64,000 nt of DNA from JBBATK01 sp039810585 (GTDB taxonomy: Bacteria > Bacteroidota > Ignavibacteria > Kapaibacteriales > NICIL-2): assembly GCA_039810585.1 (NCBI GenBank), contig JBDHXF010000008.1, positions 1 through 64,000 on the forward strand. The letters run 5' to 3'. Below are positions 1 through 7,952 of this stretch, piece by piece. A program made the position numbers and the translations under genes. A model generated the notes under the pieces. That model worked only from the letters and a program-made list of their open reading frames with translations. It searched no databases and was not told the DNA's origin. Position 1 is the first letter of the stretch. Each line of letters opens with the position of its first letter.

Positions 1-194
1 CAACTTCATCGGATGCCTTGAAAAACTCAACAACAAGAAATAGAATATCGGTCCAGTTTATTGGGGGTCAGAGCAAACGATTGTTTGCATCGAAAACCCT
101 GCCAAATAGAACTGTGTTTCCACGATAAAGCGCGGTATTCAGGAGAGCACCCGTCGCATGACCATGATAAACCCAGACAGCGGTCTCCATCGAG

Positions 195-446
195 TCAAAT
201 GTCAAGCCCTTCCAACTTACTAACCGCATATTGGCGAGTTTTGGACGCCATGTGGGTGTACTTCTGAGTTGACTTGATTTCGGAGTGTCCCAGGAGTTCC
301 TTCACAGCGTACAAAGACACTTCCGTGTCAATAAGAAGGGAGGCGAAGGTATGTCTGGAATTGTGGAATGATATATTCTTGGTAATTCCGGTATCCTTAA
401 CCCACCTCTTGAGAAGCGTGCGTGTATGTAGAGAATCCACGCCCAA
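195..446 (-). pseudogene. Tyrosine recombinase (phage-type integrase), C-terminal fragment
   Basis: An 83-codon frame matches the end of a tyrosine recombinase catalytic domain: a HNSRHTFAS box (H-x-x-R, second catalytic arginine), then LLGHSEIKSTQKYTH, which holds the conserved LLGH histidine and the nucleophile tyrosine, then a typical short tail. The frame can be read back only to an in-frame stop at 498-500, so the core-binding domain and the first catalytic arginine are missing. None of the other frames further upstream (higher coordinates) resembles the missing part. A full integrase of this class has about 300-400 residues, so this is a relic. It lies 1.4 kb from tRNA-Pro, a common type of integration target, but no attachment repeat was found. 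The first base used here is a TTG with no clear ribosome site. Confidence 0.75.
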
Positions 447-838
447 TGATCCATCTTTTCCACGACAGTTGGCACATCGGTTCCGTCGTGAGTGTCCTTA
501 CAGATCCGCATTGTAAGCTGCGTGCTCGTGTTACTTCGAGAGGTACGAGCTGGAGAGTATGCCTTGATGGTGTTTGATTAATCCGCGGCGGACTTAGTTG
601 GGCAGAAGGAGTGGATATTTCACCTGAATCACCTAACGAGAGCTGATTCTGCATAGCAACTAAAGTGATACGTTGGTATGCAGCAAAATAAGTGGGTATA
701 CCGCTGACGTTATTGACAACTTCTCGACCAAATGGTGACAACTTGTTCAGTGTGTCCCTAAATTGGCGGTCTCATCAAGTCAAAGCACTTGATGAGACCG
801 AGCAAAGCTGGCATAGAAATTCAGATTACTTACACAGC
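447..838. other. Gene-poor stretch between integrase relic and lipoprotein gene
   Basis: No convincing gene. The frames that cross it are broken or have no recognisable product. The only clear structure is the hairpin at 767-800, listed separately. At the left edge (bases 2-43) a plus frame ends at a TAG and could be the last 13 codons of a gene outside the window; too short to name. Confidence 0.4.
767..800 (-). terminator. Hairpin terminator candidate for the lipoprotein gene
   Basis: A perfect 14-bp inverted repeat (CGGTCTCATCAAGT / ACTTGATGAGACCG) with a 6-base loop begins 39 bases past the stop of the minus-strand lipoprotein gene. There is no T-run after the stem, so it is either a terminator with a weak tail or an mRNA 3'-end stabiliser. 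Confidence 0.55.
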
Positions 839-1444
839 CTATTTTATGGAGTAAGAAACTAACTCCATTGATTGCCCATTCGATAAGTCTGTGGCGATCA
901 TCCCCACTCCCATCGCAAAGTACGTAGTGGCTGTTCCGGCTACGATACGTTGTCCACCAAAGTTATAACCAATGGTCTGCGTCAGTGCCATCACATTTGT
1001 GTATGATTTTCCCTGCACTGTACGTGTGAGTCCTGTACCTAAACATGTGTAGTCATAAAAAGAGGGTATGCCGGAGTTCGTAGAATAGTTCGACCAAGAA
1101 TCACCTGTTTTGATTCCGTCTTTGATGTACACGACATCTCTCAGAACACCATTGGTGTCAGGCATTGTGATATTTATTCCAGTGCCTACCGCGCGCAGTA
1201 CGGAAGGCTGTGATGTACCATTGGCTGTGCCAATCATTATTCGATAGGTGTGTCCTAACAAAACACTGTCTCCAGCCATAACATCGATAGTATTGCCGAT
1301 AGATCCGGTGTAGGTCCACATTGAGCCAGCTGTTAAAGGCATATAGAGTGTCGTCGTGTCCGTTGAAGGACTTGTTGGATTTGAAGAACACGAATTAAGA
1401 ACAACAACGACACAGCAGCTGATGATAAACAGCAATGTTTTCAT
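839..1444 (-). CDS. Putative lipoprotein, function unknown
   Basis: A 201-residue protein with a clear lipoprotein signal: MKTLLFIISC, a hydrophobic stretch ending in the lipobox LNSC (Cys about residue 19), then a Ser/Thr/Pro-rich linker. It is therefore expected to be lipidated and anchored in the envelope. The mature part carries a beta-rich pattern and a motif around MPLTAGSMWTYTGS that resembles small secreted proteins of the Bacteroidota, but I do not recognise a family. The ATG at 1444 was chosen because it starts the signal peptide and has GGGGAA about 6 bases upstream; a longer form starting at 1477 would bury the signal. A TATATTTG promoter box lies 45 bases upstream, and a hairpin follows the stop. 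Confidence 0.75.
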   Translation of the reverse strand: MKTLLFIISCCVVVVLNSCSSNPTSPSTDTTTLYMPLTAGSMWTYTGSIGNTIDVMAGDSVLLGHTYRIMIGTANGTSQPSVLRAVGTGINITMPDTNGVLRDVVYIKDGIKTGDSWSNYSTNSGIPSFYDYTCLGTGLTRTVQGKSYTNVMALTQTIGYNFGGQRIVAGTATTYFAMGVGMIATDLSNGQSMELVSYSIK

Positions 1445-1488
1445 GGAAATTCCCCTAGTAATTGAAAGACTATGCAAACAATATACGC

Positions 1489-1496
1489 CAAATATA
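1489..1496 (-). promoter_or_regulatory. TAnnTTTG-type -7 box, lipoprotein gene
   Basis: Minus strand reads TATATTTG, an exact match to the Bacteroidota -7 consensus, 45 bases before the start at 1444. No clear -33 TTG at the expected distance. Confidence 0.4.
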
Positions 1497-1801
1497 ATTG
1501 TCCCAAACTACCGGCTCATAGTATTACCAATCCATATAGCGGAATTCGAACAGCGAGATATTACAAAGCCCGCATTCAAGATTACACACTCTTCGCTGAC
1601 AGTCAGCTCAACAAGGACGCTTGCAACCGTCGATCTATTCATGTGTGACAGGTCGTATTGTTTGCCACTTTCCTTGAGGCGTCTCCGTGTAATAAACTAA
1701 TTGGTTGACCGGATTCGTGCGATGAAGTGACATCATGAACTTGCCACATTCGTCTTTTTTGAGTCGAAATGTAATAGACGACGTCGCCTATTATTCGAGT
1801 C

Positions 1802-1843
1802 AAAAAAAATACCTGTAGCTGTAGTACCAGCATACAGGTATTT
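1802..1843 (-). terminator. Rho-independent terminator of tRNA-Pro
   Basis: On the minus strand a perfect 11-bp stem (AAATACCTGTA / TACAGGTATTT) is followed by a run of T, starting 4 bases after the CCA end of the tRNA. Confidence 0.85.
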
Positions 1844-1847
1844 CTCT

Positions 1848-1925
1848 TGGTCGGGGCGGCGGGATTCGAACTCGCGACCCCCTGCTCCCAAAGCAGGTGC
1901 GCTAACCGGGCTGCGCTACGCCCCG
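1848..1925 (-). tRNA. tRNA-Pro (anticodon TGG)
   Basis: On the minus strand a full cloverleaf can be drawn. The acceptor stem CGGGGCG pairs with CGCCCCG, the D arm follows, the anticodon stem CCTGC/GCAGG holds the loop TTTGGGA with anticodon TGG, and the T arm contains TTCGAAT. Discriminator A is followed by an encoded CCA (1848-1850). TGG reads proline codons CCA and CCG. A U-tailed terminator follows directly, so this is a single-gene transcript. Confidence 0.95.
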
Positions 1926-2185
1926 ATGACCAAAGGACTACAAAAATGCAGAAAAAATTGGGAACGTTGCGAAGTCTTTTCAAGCAATCGCTCAAATCAG
2001 GCTGAAAAGCGAGAATCATCGATCACATAGCAATAGAAGAGCGGGCAAAGTGCATCGAAACGATGGCGCACTTTCGCGGAAAAAGGGTCAAAATCTCCAG
2101 AAAAAAGAAAAAAATCGATGGGGTGAAACAGAATCTGACCTCGCTGATTACTGTCTATAGAGTCCAGGATCATAGAGGAGAGGCT

Positions 2186-2641
2186 ATGTCATTCTACGCC
2201 GGTAATCGAACATACGTTATGCAGCTTCGGCGCACAATACGCGCACCATTACAAAAGCTGTACAAGGCCTTTGAAGACCAAGATGAGAGATCTCACTGGT
2301 TTTCCCAATCGTCGTCGGTGGAACCGATCGTTGGTGGTCAATTTTATAACGACAACGGAGCCATTGGGCAATTCGTTGAGGTCTTGCCTCTGGAACGGTG
2401 GCGACTTGAGTGGCTCAACCCACGTCATAAGCCCGGTTCCAAGGTAGTGATCGAATTCGCCAAGAATGGTCGTTTCGAAACAACCATTTTCATCCGCCAT
2501 TGGCGCATCAAGTCCAAAAAAGATTACGAGGAAATCCATAACGGTTGGTTGTGGACTCTCGATTCTCTGGAAGCATATCTGGAGTATAAGGAACCGGTTG
2601 AATACCAGCAATGGCTGCAATCGCACATGCTGCAAGCCTAA
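2186..2641 (+). CDS. SRPBCC/AHSA1-like domain protein
   Basis: A 151-residue protein of the START/Bet v1-like (SRPBCC) superfamily, closest in style to the AHSA1 group of Bacteroidota proteins, which bind hydrophobic ligands in a helix-grip fold. Seen: the N-terminal strand MQLRRTIRAPLQKLYKAFED, a WFSQ-type turn, VGGQF and FVEVLPLERWRLEW, and a C-terminal helix with HNGWLWTLDSLEAYLE, all typical positions for this fold. The ligand is unknown. The ATG at 2186 is preferred because GAGGAGAG lies 5 bases before it; a start at 2063 would add 41 very basic residues without a ribosome site. A hairpin follows the stop. It is transcribed alone between tRNA-Pro and ferritin. Confidence 0.75.
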   Translation: MSFYAGNRTYVMQLRRTIRAPLQKLYKAFEDQDERSHWFSQSSSVEPIVGGQFYNDNGAIGQFVEVLPLERWRLEWLNPRHKPGSKVVIEFAKNGRFETTIFIRHWRIKSKKDYEEIHNGWLWTLDSLEAYLEYKEPVEYQQWLQSHMLQA

Positions 2642-2665
2642 CCGGCGCCGGAAACACTGGCGCAA

Positions 2666-2692
2666 AGCCTGACACACCAGGGTTGTCAGGCT
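2666..2692 (+). terminator. Hairpin after SRPBCC gene
   Basis: Perfect 9-bp stem AGCCTGACA / TGTCAGGCT with a 9-base loop, 25 bases after the stop codon, followed by CTTGTCG. Probable terminator with a weak T tail. Confidence 0.5.
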
Positions 2693-3040
2693 CTTGTCGT
2701 CGAATAGCTTGAGAAAAAACGTCCGTAATTGCCCGCATCGAATCCAGCATGTTTGGCCTCGTGAGAGGCTGACACTTGATCTGACAGGAGTCTCACCAAC
2801 TCCGGATTCGCAACGCCGGGCAGAGGTCTTGGCTTTGGTTCTTGAGTGACGCGCAACTGGAAAACGATCTTGCCTCCAACAGCACTATGCACGTTTTTCA
2901 GTCGGAAACGTCACCTGGCACTCTTCCATCACCTTTCTCCACCACAGTCGAGAGGCGGCGCAGAGACTGGCTCATATACGACAGGCCATCATCCGTCACC
3001 GTCACGGCGGAACCCTGACTGCATGATGCCTTCAAAAACG

Positions 3041-3072
3041 AAGACCTCGGCAACTGTCCCTGCCGGGGTCTT
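3041..3072. terminator. Bidirectional terminator candidate downstream of ferritin
   Basis: A 12-bp stem with one G-T wobble (AAGACCTCGGCA / TGCCGGGGTCTT). On the minus strand, the direction of the ferritin gene, it is followed by CGTTTTTG; on the plus strand by TGATTATT. Confidence 0.6.
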
Positions 3073-3135
3073 TGATTATTAGCTCCGTTCCGAACATCCC
3101 GAAGTAGTTCTTCAAGAGCTGAGCGACAAAGCGTT

Positions 3136-3150
3136 GCGTGCGAAGCACGC
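3136..3150. repeat. Three-base-loop palindrome GCGTGC-GAA-GCACGC
   Basis: Perfect 6-bp stem with loop GAA, in the gap between the convergent SRPBCC and ferritin genes. The same 15-mer occurs again at 13733-13747. Confidence 0.5.
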
Positions 3151-3202
3151 CGCTCTGATAAAAAAATCTCCCTGCCTTCAGGAGCTGTTTGTTCACTGCA
3201 CT

Positions 3203-3688
3203 CTATGCTCGCTCGCCCAGTTGGCGATCTAACAGCAAGAGGCTCGCGCCATTCTCGCCAACTAACCTAACACGCTCTATAATGGTGCGTACGCTTTCTT
3301 CTTCTTCCACTTGTTCATTAATGAACCATTGGAGAAGGATTTGCAGAGGATAGTCCTTATCGCTCAAGGCCTTTTCGTACAACGCGTTTATGCTTGCAGT
3401 AATGCGTTTCTCGTGCGACTCCACCGTTTCGAACAGGTTCAACATGCTGGTCCATTGCGGTTGTTCAAGACCGATAGACTTGAGTTGAACCGACCCACCA
3501 CGCGAATGCACGTGGTCGATGAGCTTCATGGCGTGACCGATTTCTTCCTGCCACTGCATCTTTAGCCAATGCGCCACGCCGGGCAACGATTTATCGTTTG
3601 CCATGAGCGAAAGCGCCAAATAGGCATAGGCTGATTCCATTTCAGCTTGAATTTGATCATTCACGGCGGTCATTATGGCAGCATTCAT
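3203..3688 (-). CDS. ftnA: Ferritin (iron storage, ferroxidase)
   Basis: A 161-residue bacterial non-heme ferritin. It oxidises Fe(II) and stores it as a mineral inside a 24-subunit cytoplasmic shell. The four-helix bundle is complete. Residues consistent with the ferroxidase centre are Glu16 in the first helix (QAEMESAYAYLALS), the EEIGH pair in helix B, Glu in helix C (ETVESHEKRI) and the Gln-rich helix D (WFINEQVEEE). The length matches family members of 160-175 residues. The start has AAGGAAA upstream. It is divergently transcribed from the E2 gene; the 227-base gap holds an inverted repeat that might be an operator. Confidence 0.92.
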   Translation of the reverse strand: MNAAIMTAVNDQIQAEMESAYAYLALSLMANDKSLPGVAHWLKMQWQEEIGHAMKLIDHVHSRGGSVQLKSIGLEQPQWTSMLNLFETVESHEKRITASINALYEKALSDKDYPLQILLQWFINEQVEEEESVRTIIERVRLVGENGASLLLLDRQLGERA

Positions 3689-3775
3689 AGGGTTTCCTTG
3701 AAGATGGTAAATAATAAGTGTTCAGGGTTACATGCGGATCGTGTCATACAGACTTCACACCGCATTCTCGGCGGT

Positions 3776-3807
3776 GAAAGACGAATGCCATGCAATTTAC
3801 GTCTTTC
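3776..3807. promoter_or_regulatory. Inverted repeat in the ferritin/E2 divergent promoter region
   Basis: GAAAGACG at 3776-3783 and CGTCTTTC at 3800-3807 form an 8-bp dyad with a 16-base spacer, 88 bases before the ferritin start and 108 before the E2 start. It could be an operator; it does not resemble a Fur box. Confidence 0.3.
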
Positions 3808-3915
3808 GGCTATGTGTAGTCTGTGCCTAGCGTCAGAGTCGGCGGTTGGCTACGATCCCAACAAGTGCTAATTTGCTGATCAACAACGAAGAAATTTGCA
3901 AACGAGGAGTTCCTA

Positions 3916-5664
3916 ATGGCTGTTGAAGTCGTCATGCCCAAGATGGGCGAGAGTATTCAGGAAGGTAAAATTCTCAAGTGGTTAAAAAAGCCGGGTGAGT
4001 TCATCGAACGCGATGAAACATTGCTCGAAATCTCGACTGATAAAGTGGACACCGAAGTCCCTTCACCGGTTGCCGGTGTGGTCTCACAACTCTTGTTCAA
4101 CGAAAATGATACGGTGGAAGTCGGCAAAGTCATCGCCATCATTGGCGGCGATGCTCCGGCTTCGTCAGCATCTGCTCCGGCTGCAGCTCCAGCTGCCGCT
4201 CCGGCACCTGCGCCCGCGCCTGCACCTGTTGCCACAGTAGCACCGCCGACACCGGCTGCTCCTGTCGCGTCTGCTGCACCTGCCACCTCAGGCTCTGCAT
4301 TGAGCGATGTGGTGATGCCCAAAATGGGTGAGTCGATTCAGGAAGGCAAAGTGTTGCGCTGGGTGAAGAATGTAGGGGACACGGTTGAGCGCGATGAAAC
4401 GCTGGTCGAAATCTCGACCGATAAAGTAGACACCGAAGTCCCGTCACCCGTCGCCGGCGTGCTCGTTGAACGCTTGGCCAACGAAGGTGATGTTCTGGAA
4501 GTCGGAAAAGTTTTGGCTCGTATTTCCACCGGCGCTGCCGCTCCGGCAGGTGCTCCTTCCGCTGCTCCGGCTCCTTCCGCGCCTGCTGTGACCCAGAGTC
4601 CGGTTGCTCCTACCGCTAGAGTTACAGCCGCAGCTTCCGCATCGGTAGATGTGACGGGGCATAGTGGAGCTTCCATACCGCGTAAAAGCGGCGATCGTTT
4701 TTACTCACCGCTTGTTCGCGCCATTGCAGAAGCCGAGCGCGTGTCGGTTGCGGAACTTGATGCCATTCACGGAACAGGACTCGAGAACCGCGTCACCAAA
4801 CAAGATCTGTTGAATTATCTGGCAAGCAGAACGTCGGCACCGGCTCCTGCTGCAGCGCCAAGTGTTGTATCTGCTCCTGCACCTGCCGCGCCGGCAGTGA
4901 TAATACCGAAGACAGTTGTACCGGCCTCACCAACAGCGCCACCAATGAGCGGTGATATTGAGGTTATTCCTATGGACCGTGTTCGCACGCTGATCGCCGA
5001 GCACATGGTTCGCTCCAAGCTCACCTCACCGCACGTGACCTCAGTTGCGGAAGCAGATGTGACCAGCATAGTGAAGCTGCGTGAAAAGCGTAAGAGTAGC
5101 TTTGAAAAGGAATACGGCTTCAAGCTGACGCTGACTCCGTTTTTTGTCAAAGCCATTGTCGATGCGGTTAAACAATTCCCACTGATTAACGTGAGCGTGG
5201 ATGGTACGAATATCATTCGCTACAAACACGTCAACTTTGGCTTTGCGACCTTGCTACCCGATGGCAACCTCATCGTACCGGTTATTAAGAACGCCGAAAT
5301 GATGAATCTGCGCGGCATCGCCTCATCGATTTCTGATCTGGCAGCACGTGCTCGATCGAAGAAACTCCAACCTGACGAGATTCAAGGTGGTACGATTTCG
5401 CTGACGAATATGGGTCCATGGGGATCTCTCTTCGGCACACCGGTCATCAACCAGCCGCAAAGCGCTATCGTTGGCGTGTACGCGGTGCAAAAACGTCCGG
5501 TCGTTCGCGAGATCAACGGCGAAGATGCTATTCTCATCCGCCACATGATGTACGTCACAATCACCTACGATCATCGCGTGATCGACGGTGCTTTAGGTTC
5601 GTCCTGCCTCAACGCCGTGGTACAAAACTTACAAAACATGAATGAGAGCAGCCTCGACGGCTGA
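3916..5664 (+). CDS. 2-oxo acid dehydrogenase complex, E2 (dihydrolipoyl acyltransferase)
   Basis: A 582-residue E2 subunit that moves acyl groups from the E1 enzyme to CoA by way of lipoyl arms. Domain order: lipoyl domain 1 (residues 2-77, lipoyl Lys43 in STDKVDTE), Ala/Pro linker, lipoyl domain 2 (about 130-205, Lys170 in an identical STDKVDTE), second linker, E3-binding domain (about 262-303), Ala/Pro linker, catalytic domain (about 345-580) with the active-site motif DHRVIDG (His553, Asp557). The two almost identical lipoyl domains point to an internal duplication. Which complex it serves (2-oxoglutarate, pyruvate or branched-chain) cannot be told from sequence alone, since no E1 or E3 gene is nearby. 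GAGGAG lies 6 bases before the ATG. Confidence 0.9.
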   Translation: MAVEVVMPKMGESIQEGKILKWLKKPGEFIERDETLLEISTDKVDTEVPSPVAGVVSQLLFNENDTVEVGKVIAIIGGDAPASSASAPAAAPAAAPAPAPAPAPVATVAPPTPAAPVASAAPATSGSALSDVVMPKMGESIQEGKVLRWVKNVGDTVERDETLVEISTDKVDTEVPSPVAGVLVERLANEGDVLEVGKVLARISTGAAAPAGAPSAAPAPSAPAVTQSPVAPTARVTAAASASVDVTGHSGASIPRKSGDRFYSPLVRAIAEAERVSVAELDAIHGTGLENRVTKQDLLNYLASRTSAPAPAAAPSVVSAPAPAAPAVIIPKTVVPASPTAPPMSGDIEVIPMDRVRTLIAEHMVRSKLTSPHVTSVAEADVTSIVKLREKRKSSFEKEYGFKLTLTPFFVKAIVDAVKQFPLINVSVDGTNIIRYKHVNFGFATLLPDGNLIVPVIKNAEMMNLRGIASSISDLAARARSKKLQPDEIQGGTISLTNMGPWGSLFGTPVINQPQSAIVGVYAVQKRPVVREINGEDAILIRHMMYVTITYDHRVIDGALGSSCLNAVVQNLQNMNESSLDG

Positions 5665-5713
5665 TGCAGAGCCAACGTCCGGCGTTGGACCTTTGCTACA
5701 CTTTTATTTTGAT

Positions 5714-5744
5714 GACGACAGGCGTGCATTGCACGCCTGTCGTC
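5714..5744. terminator. 14-bp palindrome with ATT loop between convergent genes
   Basis: GACGACAGGCGTGC-ATT-GCACGCCTGTCGTC is a perfect stem with a three-base loop, lying between the convergent E2 and beta-barrel genes. Likely works as a terminator for both. Neither side has a clear T-run. Confidence 0.65.
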
Positions 5745-5780
5745 GTTTAGGGCCAGTACAATCTCACACTCTACCCAATT

Positions 5781-7952
5781 CTACAGCGACAGGTCGAGCT
5801 GCATGAGCAGATGCGACTGATGGTTCCCCTGAATTTCGTCGTAGGAACTCGAGAGTGTGGAGACGTCGTTTTTAGCGCTGTAGTCAACTCTCAGCCACAC
5901 AGAGCCCCCATCCCACAGCTGATATTGCATGCCGCATACGGCGCGCATCGCCTGACCATACAGTGGCATGCTGCTCCACGTTCCGGGCGCGAGTTGCTCA
6001 GTTTCATACAACGCTGCGGCGAACGAGCTGCTTGAAGCCAAGGCACAGCCGCCGCTCCAATGCAACCCTGCGCCAATGGTACCCTTGGCGCTGATGCTTA
6101 TCATCGATCCCGACTCCGAGCGTAGCCACGCCGTAGCGTCCTGTGCGCAGAAACTTGCTTGAACGCTAATCGACGACTCCGCAGAAGTCTGCATTGCATA
6201 CAACGCTCGCAACTCGTGTCGCCTTAGTGCGGCGACGCTCAACACGTCTTGTACTGTGTGCTCCGCATCCCGTGTTAGAGATTCGCGCGCATGGAGGCGC
6301 ACTTCCGAGGTGCTATTAAGTTTCCAGCGGACTTCGGTCTGGATAGACATACTACCGGCTCTGAACGCGGTGTATAAGCGAGGAACAATGGATGAACGAA
6401 GGTCGACGGAGAGTCCAATCTGAAGCCCACCACTTATGCGCCTCACGGCAGCGATGTAACTTCCTTGTTCATTCTCCATCGATCCAAAAGTGGCTGCGTA
6501 TGGTGAGTAGAAGCGGCGCGGACTACGCCAAACTCGGATGAGCTCAGATCCTGAGGTGTGTTGCGAGATTACTGTTCCCAATACACTCAGTGATCCGAGC
6601 TGGTCGCGTGCGCATTCCGCATTAAGACTATATCCGCCAAGTCGATACCACGCGTACATGCCGCAGAGGAATGCACTTCGTCCCACGATATCGGCAGAAG
6701 GGGAGTCGCCGAATTCGTGATTATAAGTCAAGCCAAGACATTCCGCTCCGATCAAGTACGAATCGCTGCGGTACTCGGCGCTTGAGAGCAGTGCGTGCTC
6801 ATCGAGCGCGCCTTTGTGATTAATCTCAGAGCTCGTGCGGTGGAGCTCAGTGCGGTTAATACTGGAAACGAGACCGCTTGAACTGTCAATGCCAGCATCT
6901 AGCGACCGTGAGGAAAGCCCTAGCCTGAGGTTGAGCACAGAGGAATCAAGCAACAGTCGATGTTCAGCGGCAGCGCCTCGAAAGAACGATGTATTGAGTG
7001 TGGAGTGCGATGGATTCAAACCCTGCCCGACACGATTGAATACCGACATCGATGTTGGGGATGCATTGGCCACAACTCCCGGTGCCAGCACCAAACCGAA
7101 GCCCGCGTTACATCGATAGTCACCGGCGATAATGCGCGTATTATCCGTCACACGGACCTGTGCGGCGGCGGAAAGGAAGTCTGCATACGAGGCTTCTCCC
7201 GCATCTTTTTCTACCACAGCAGAACATTCAAGCCAGGTGCTCTGCAGCAGAATGCGTTCGCTAGCGCTGAGCGCTGATCCGGCATAGATGTGCTCGTTTG
7301 TCCCTCGGTTGATCTCCAGCGGAAGCATGCTGCGCTGACGAACTTGGATCGCCGTGCTGTCGCTCAAGAGTCGCGAGGGCGCGCTCTGCCTGCGCTCGCT
7401 GCCGGACTGCGAATCGGCGCGCGAACGTGCCGGCTTAGCCTCCGCTGAGGCCGAGGGCAAACGCGAGCAACATCGCAGAACCTCCGCACACAGAATATCA
7501 AGACCACTCACACGAATAAGCTCATCGAGCGAGGCATTCGGATTCGCTCTCAACGTCTGGAGAAATCGTTCAGAAATATCAACTGACCAAAACGGCAACC
7601 CGGCAAGATCCTGACGACTGCAGATGCGAAGGTTTAACGGTTGGGCATGATAGTGATCCAACAGATCAACCGTAGCGGCATCGGCGTCGGTTCCAAGCTC
7701 TTGGGAAATAAGTTCGAGTACTCGGTCCACGCCGGAGGCTTTGAGCATCGACGAGGGGATGATGGCAAGAATGGTGCTGACAACGAGCAGGGGACTTATG
7801 ATTCGTACGCAGCGAAGCTGCCTACGAATTGAAATCACCTGCTGCAGAGTTGAGCAGATGGTTCTGCAGAAACGGCGAGATACAGTTGTCGTTCGTTTGC
7901 GTGCTTTGTGTGTGTGCGACGCCGGTGTGTGTGGGAATTCAGAGCTTACCAT
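5781..7952 (-). CDS. Helix-hairpin-helix protein with predicted outer-membrane beta-barrel
   Basis: A 723-residue exported protein. The N-terminus has a long basic lead followed by a hydrophobic segment (IISPLLVVSTILAIIP), so it is probably secreted. Next comes a region with the pattern PLNLRICSRQDLAGLPFWS and a following helix pair. This is the helix-hairpin-helix-like part of a large Bacteroidota family in which it precedes a beta-barrel. The remaining ~500 residues alternate polar and hydrophobic residues in strand-length blocks and end in LLMQLDLSL, fitting an outer-membrane barrel. The function of the family is not established. The start at 7952 overlaps the upstream stop (ATGGTAA) and has GGGGGAGGAG upstream, so translation is probably coupled to the gene before it. 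Confidence 0.7.
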   Translation of the reverse strand: MVSSEFPHTPASHTHKARKRTTTVSRRFCRTICSTLQQVISIRRQLRCVRIISPLLVVSTILAIIPSSMLKASGVDRVLELISQELGTDADAATVDLLDHYHAQPLNLRICSRQDLAGLPFWSVDISERFLQTLRANPNASLDELIRVSGLDILCAEVLRCCSRLPSASAEAKPARSRADSQSGSERRQSAPSRLLSDSTAIQVRQRSMLPLEINRGTNEHIYAGSALSASERILLQSTWLECSAVVEKDAGEASYADFLSAAAQVRVTDNTRIIAGDYRCNAGFGLVLAPGVVANASPTSMSVFNRVGQGLNPSHSTLNTSFFRGAAAEHRLLLDSSVLNLRLGLSSRSLDAGIDSSSGLVSSINRTELHRTSSEINHKGALDEHALLSSAEYRSDSYLIGAECLGLTYNHEFGDSPSADIVGRSAFLCGMYAWYRLGGYSLNAECARDQLGSLSVLGTVISQHTSGSELIRVWRSPRRFYSPYAATFGSMENEQGSYIAAVRRISGGLQIGLSVDLRSSIVPRLYTAFRAGSMSIQTEVRWKLNSTSEVRLHARESLTRDAEHTVQDVLSVAALRRHELRALYAMQTSAESSISVQASFCAQDATAWLRSESGSMISISAKGTIGAGLHWSGGCALASSSSFAAALYETEQLAPGTWSSMPLYGQAMRAVCGMQYQLWDGGSVWLRVDYSAKNDVSTLSSSYDEIQGNHQSHLLMQLDLSL

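Larger units (their letters stand above)
1445..1847. other. Intergenic stretch between lipoprotein gene and tRNA-Pro
   Basis: Holds the promoter box of the lipoprotein gene (1489-1496) and the tRNA terminator (1802-1843). Between them no frame of either strand has a recognisable product. Confidence 0.4.
2642..3202. other. 561-base gap between convergent SRPBCC and ferritin genes
   Basis: Contains three hairpins (2666-2692, 3041-3072, 3136-3150). A minus frame from about 3070 to a stop at 2898 and another from 2892 to 2686 are open but have no ribosome site and no family I recognise. They may be remains of a lost gene, but I cannot show this. Confidence 0.35.

Noticed and set aside
1540..1558. 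A tRNA-like T-loop motif (CGGAATTCGAAC)
   Set aside because: Matches the tRNA-Pro T arm (1860-1879) at about 11 of the first 12 positions, but no acceptor or anticodon arm surrounds it; it may be a chance match and does not form an attachment site pair.
2686..2975. Open minus frames between SRPBCC and ferritin genes
   Set aside because: No ribosome site and no recognisable family; possibly a relic but not supported.
4139..4676. Ala/Pro/Arg-rich frames on the minus strand inside the E2 gene
   Set aside because: They are shadows of the repeated Ala/Pro linkers of the E2 protein.
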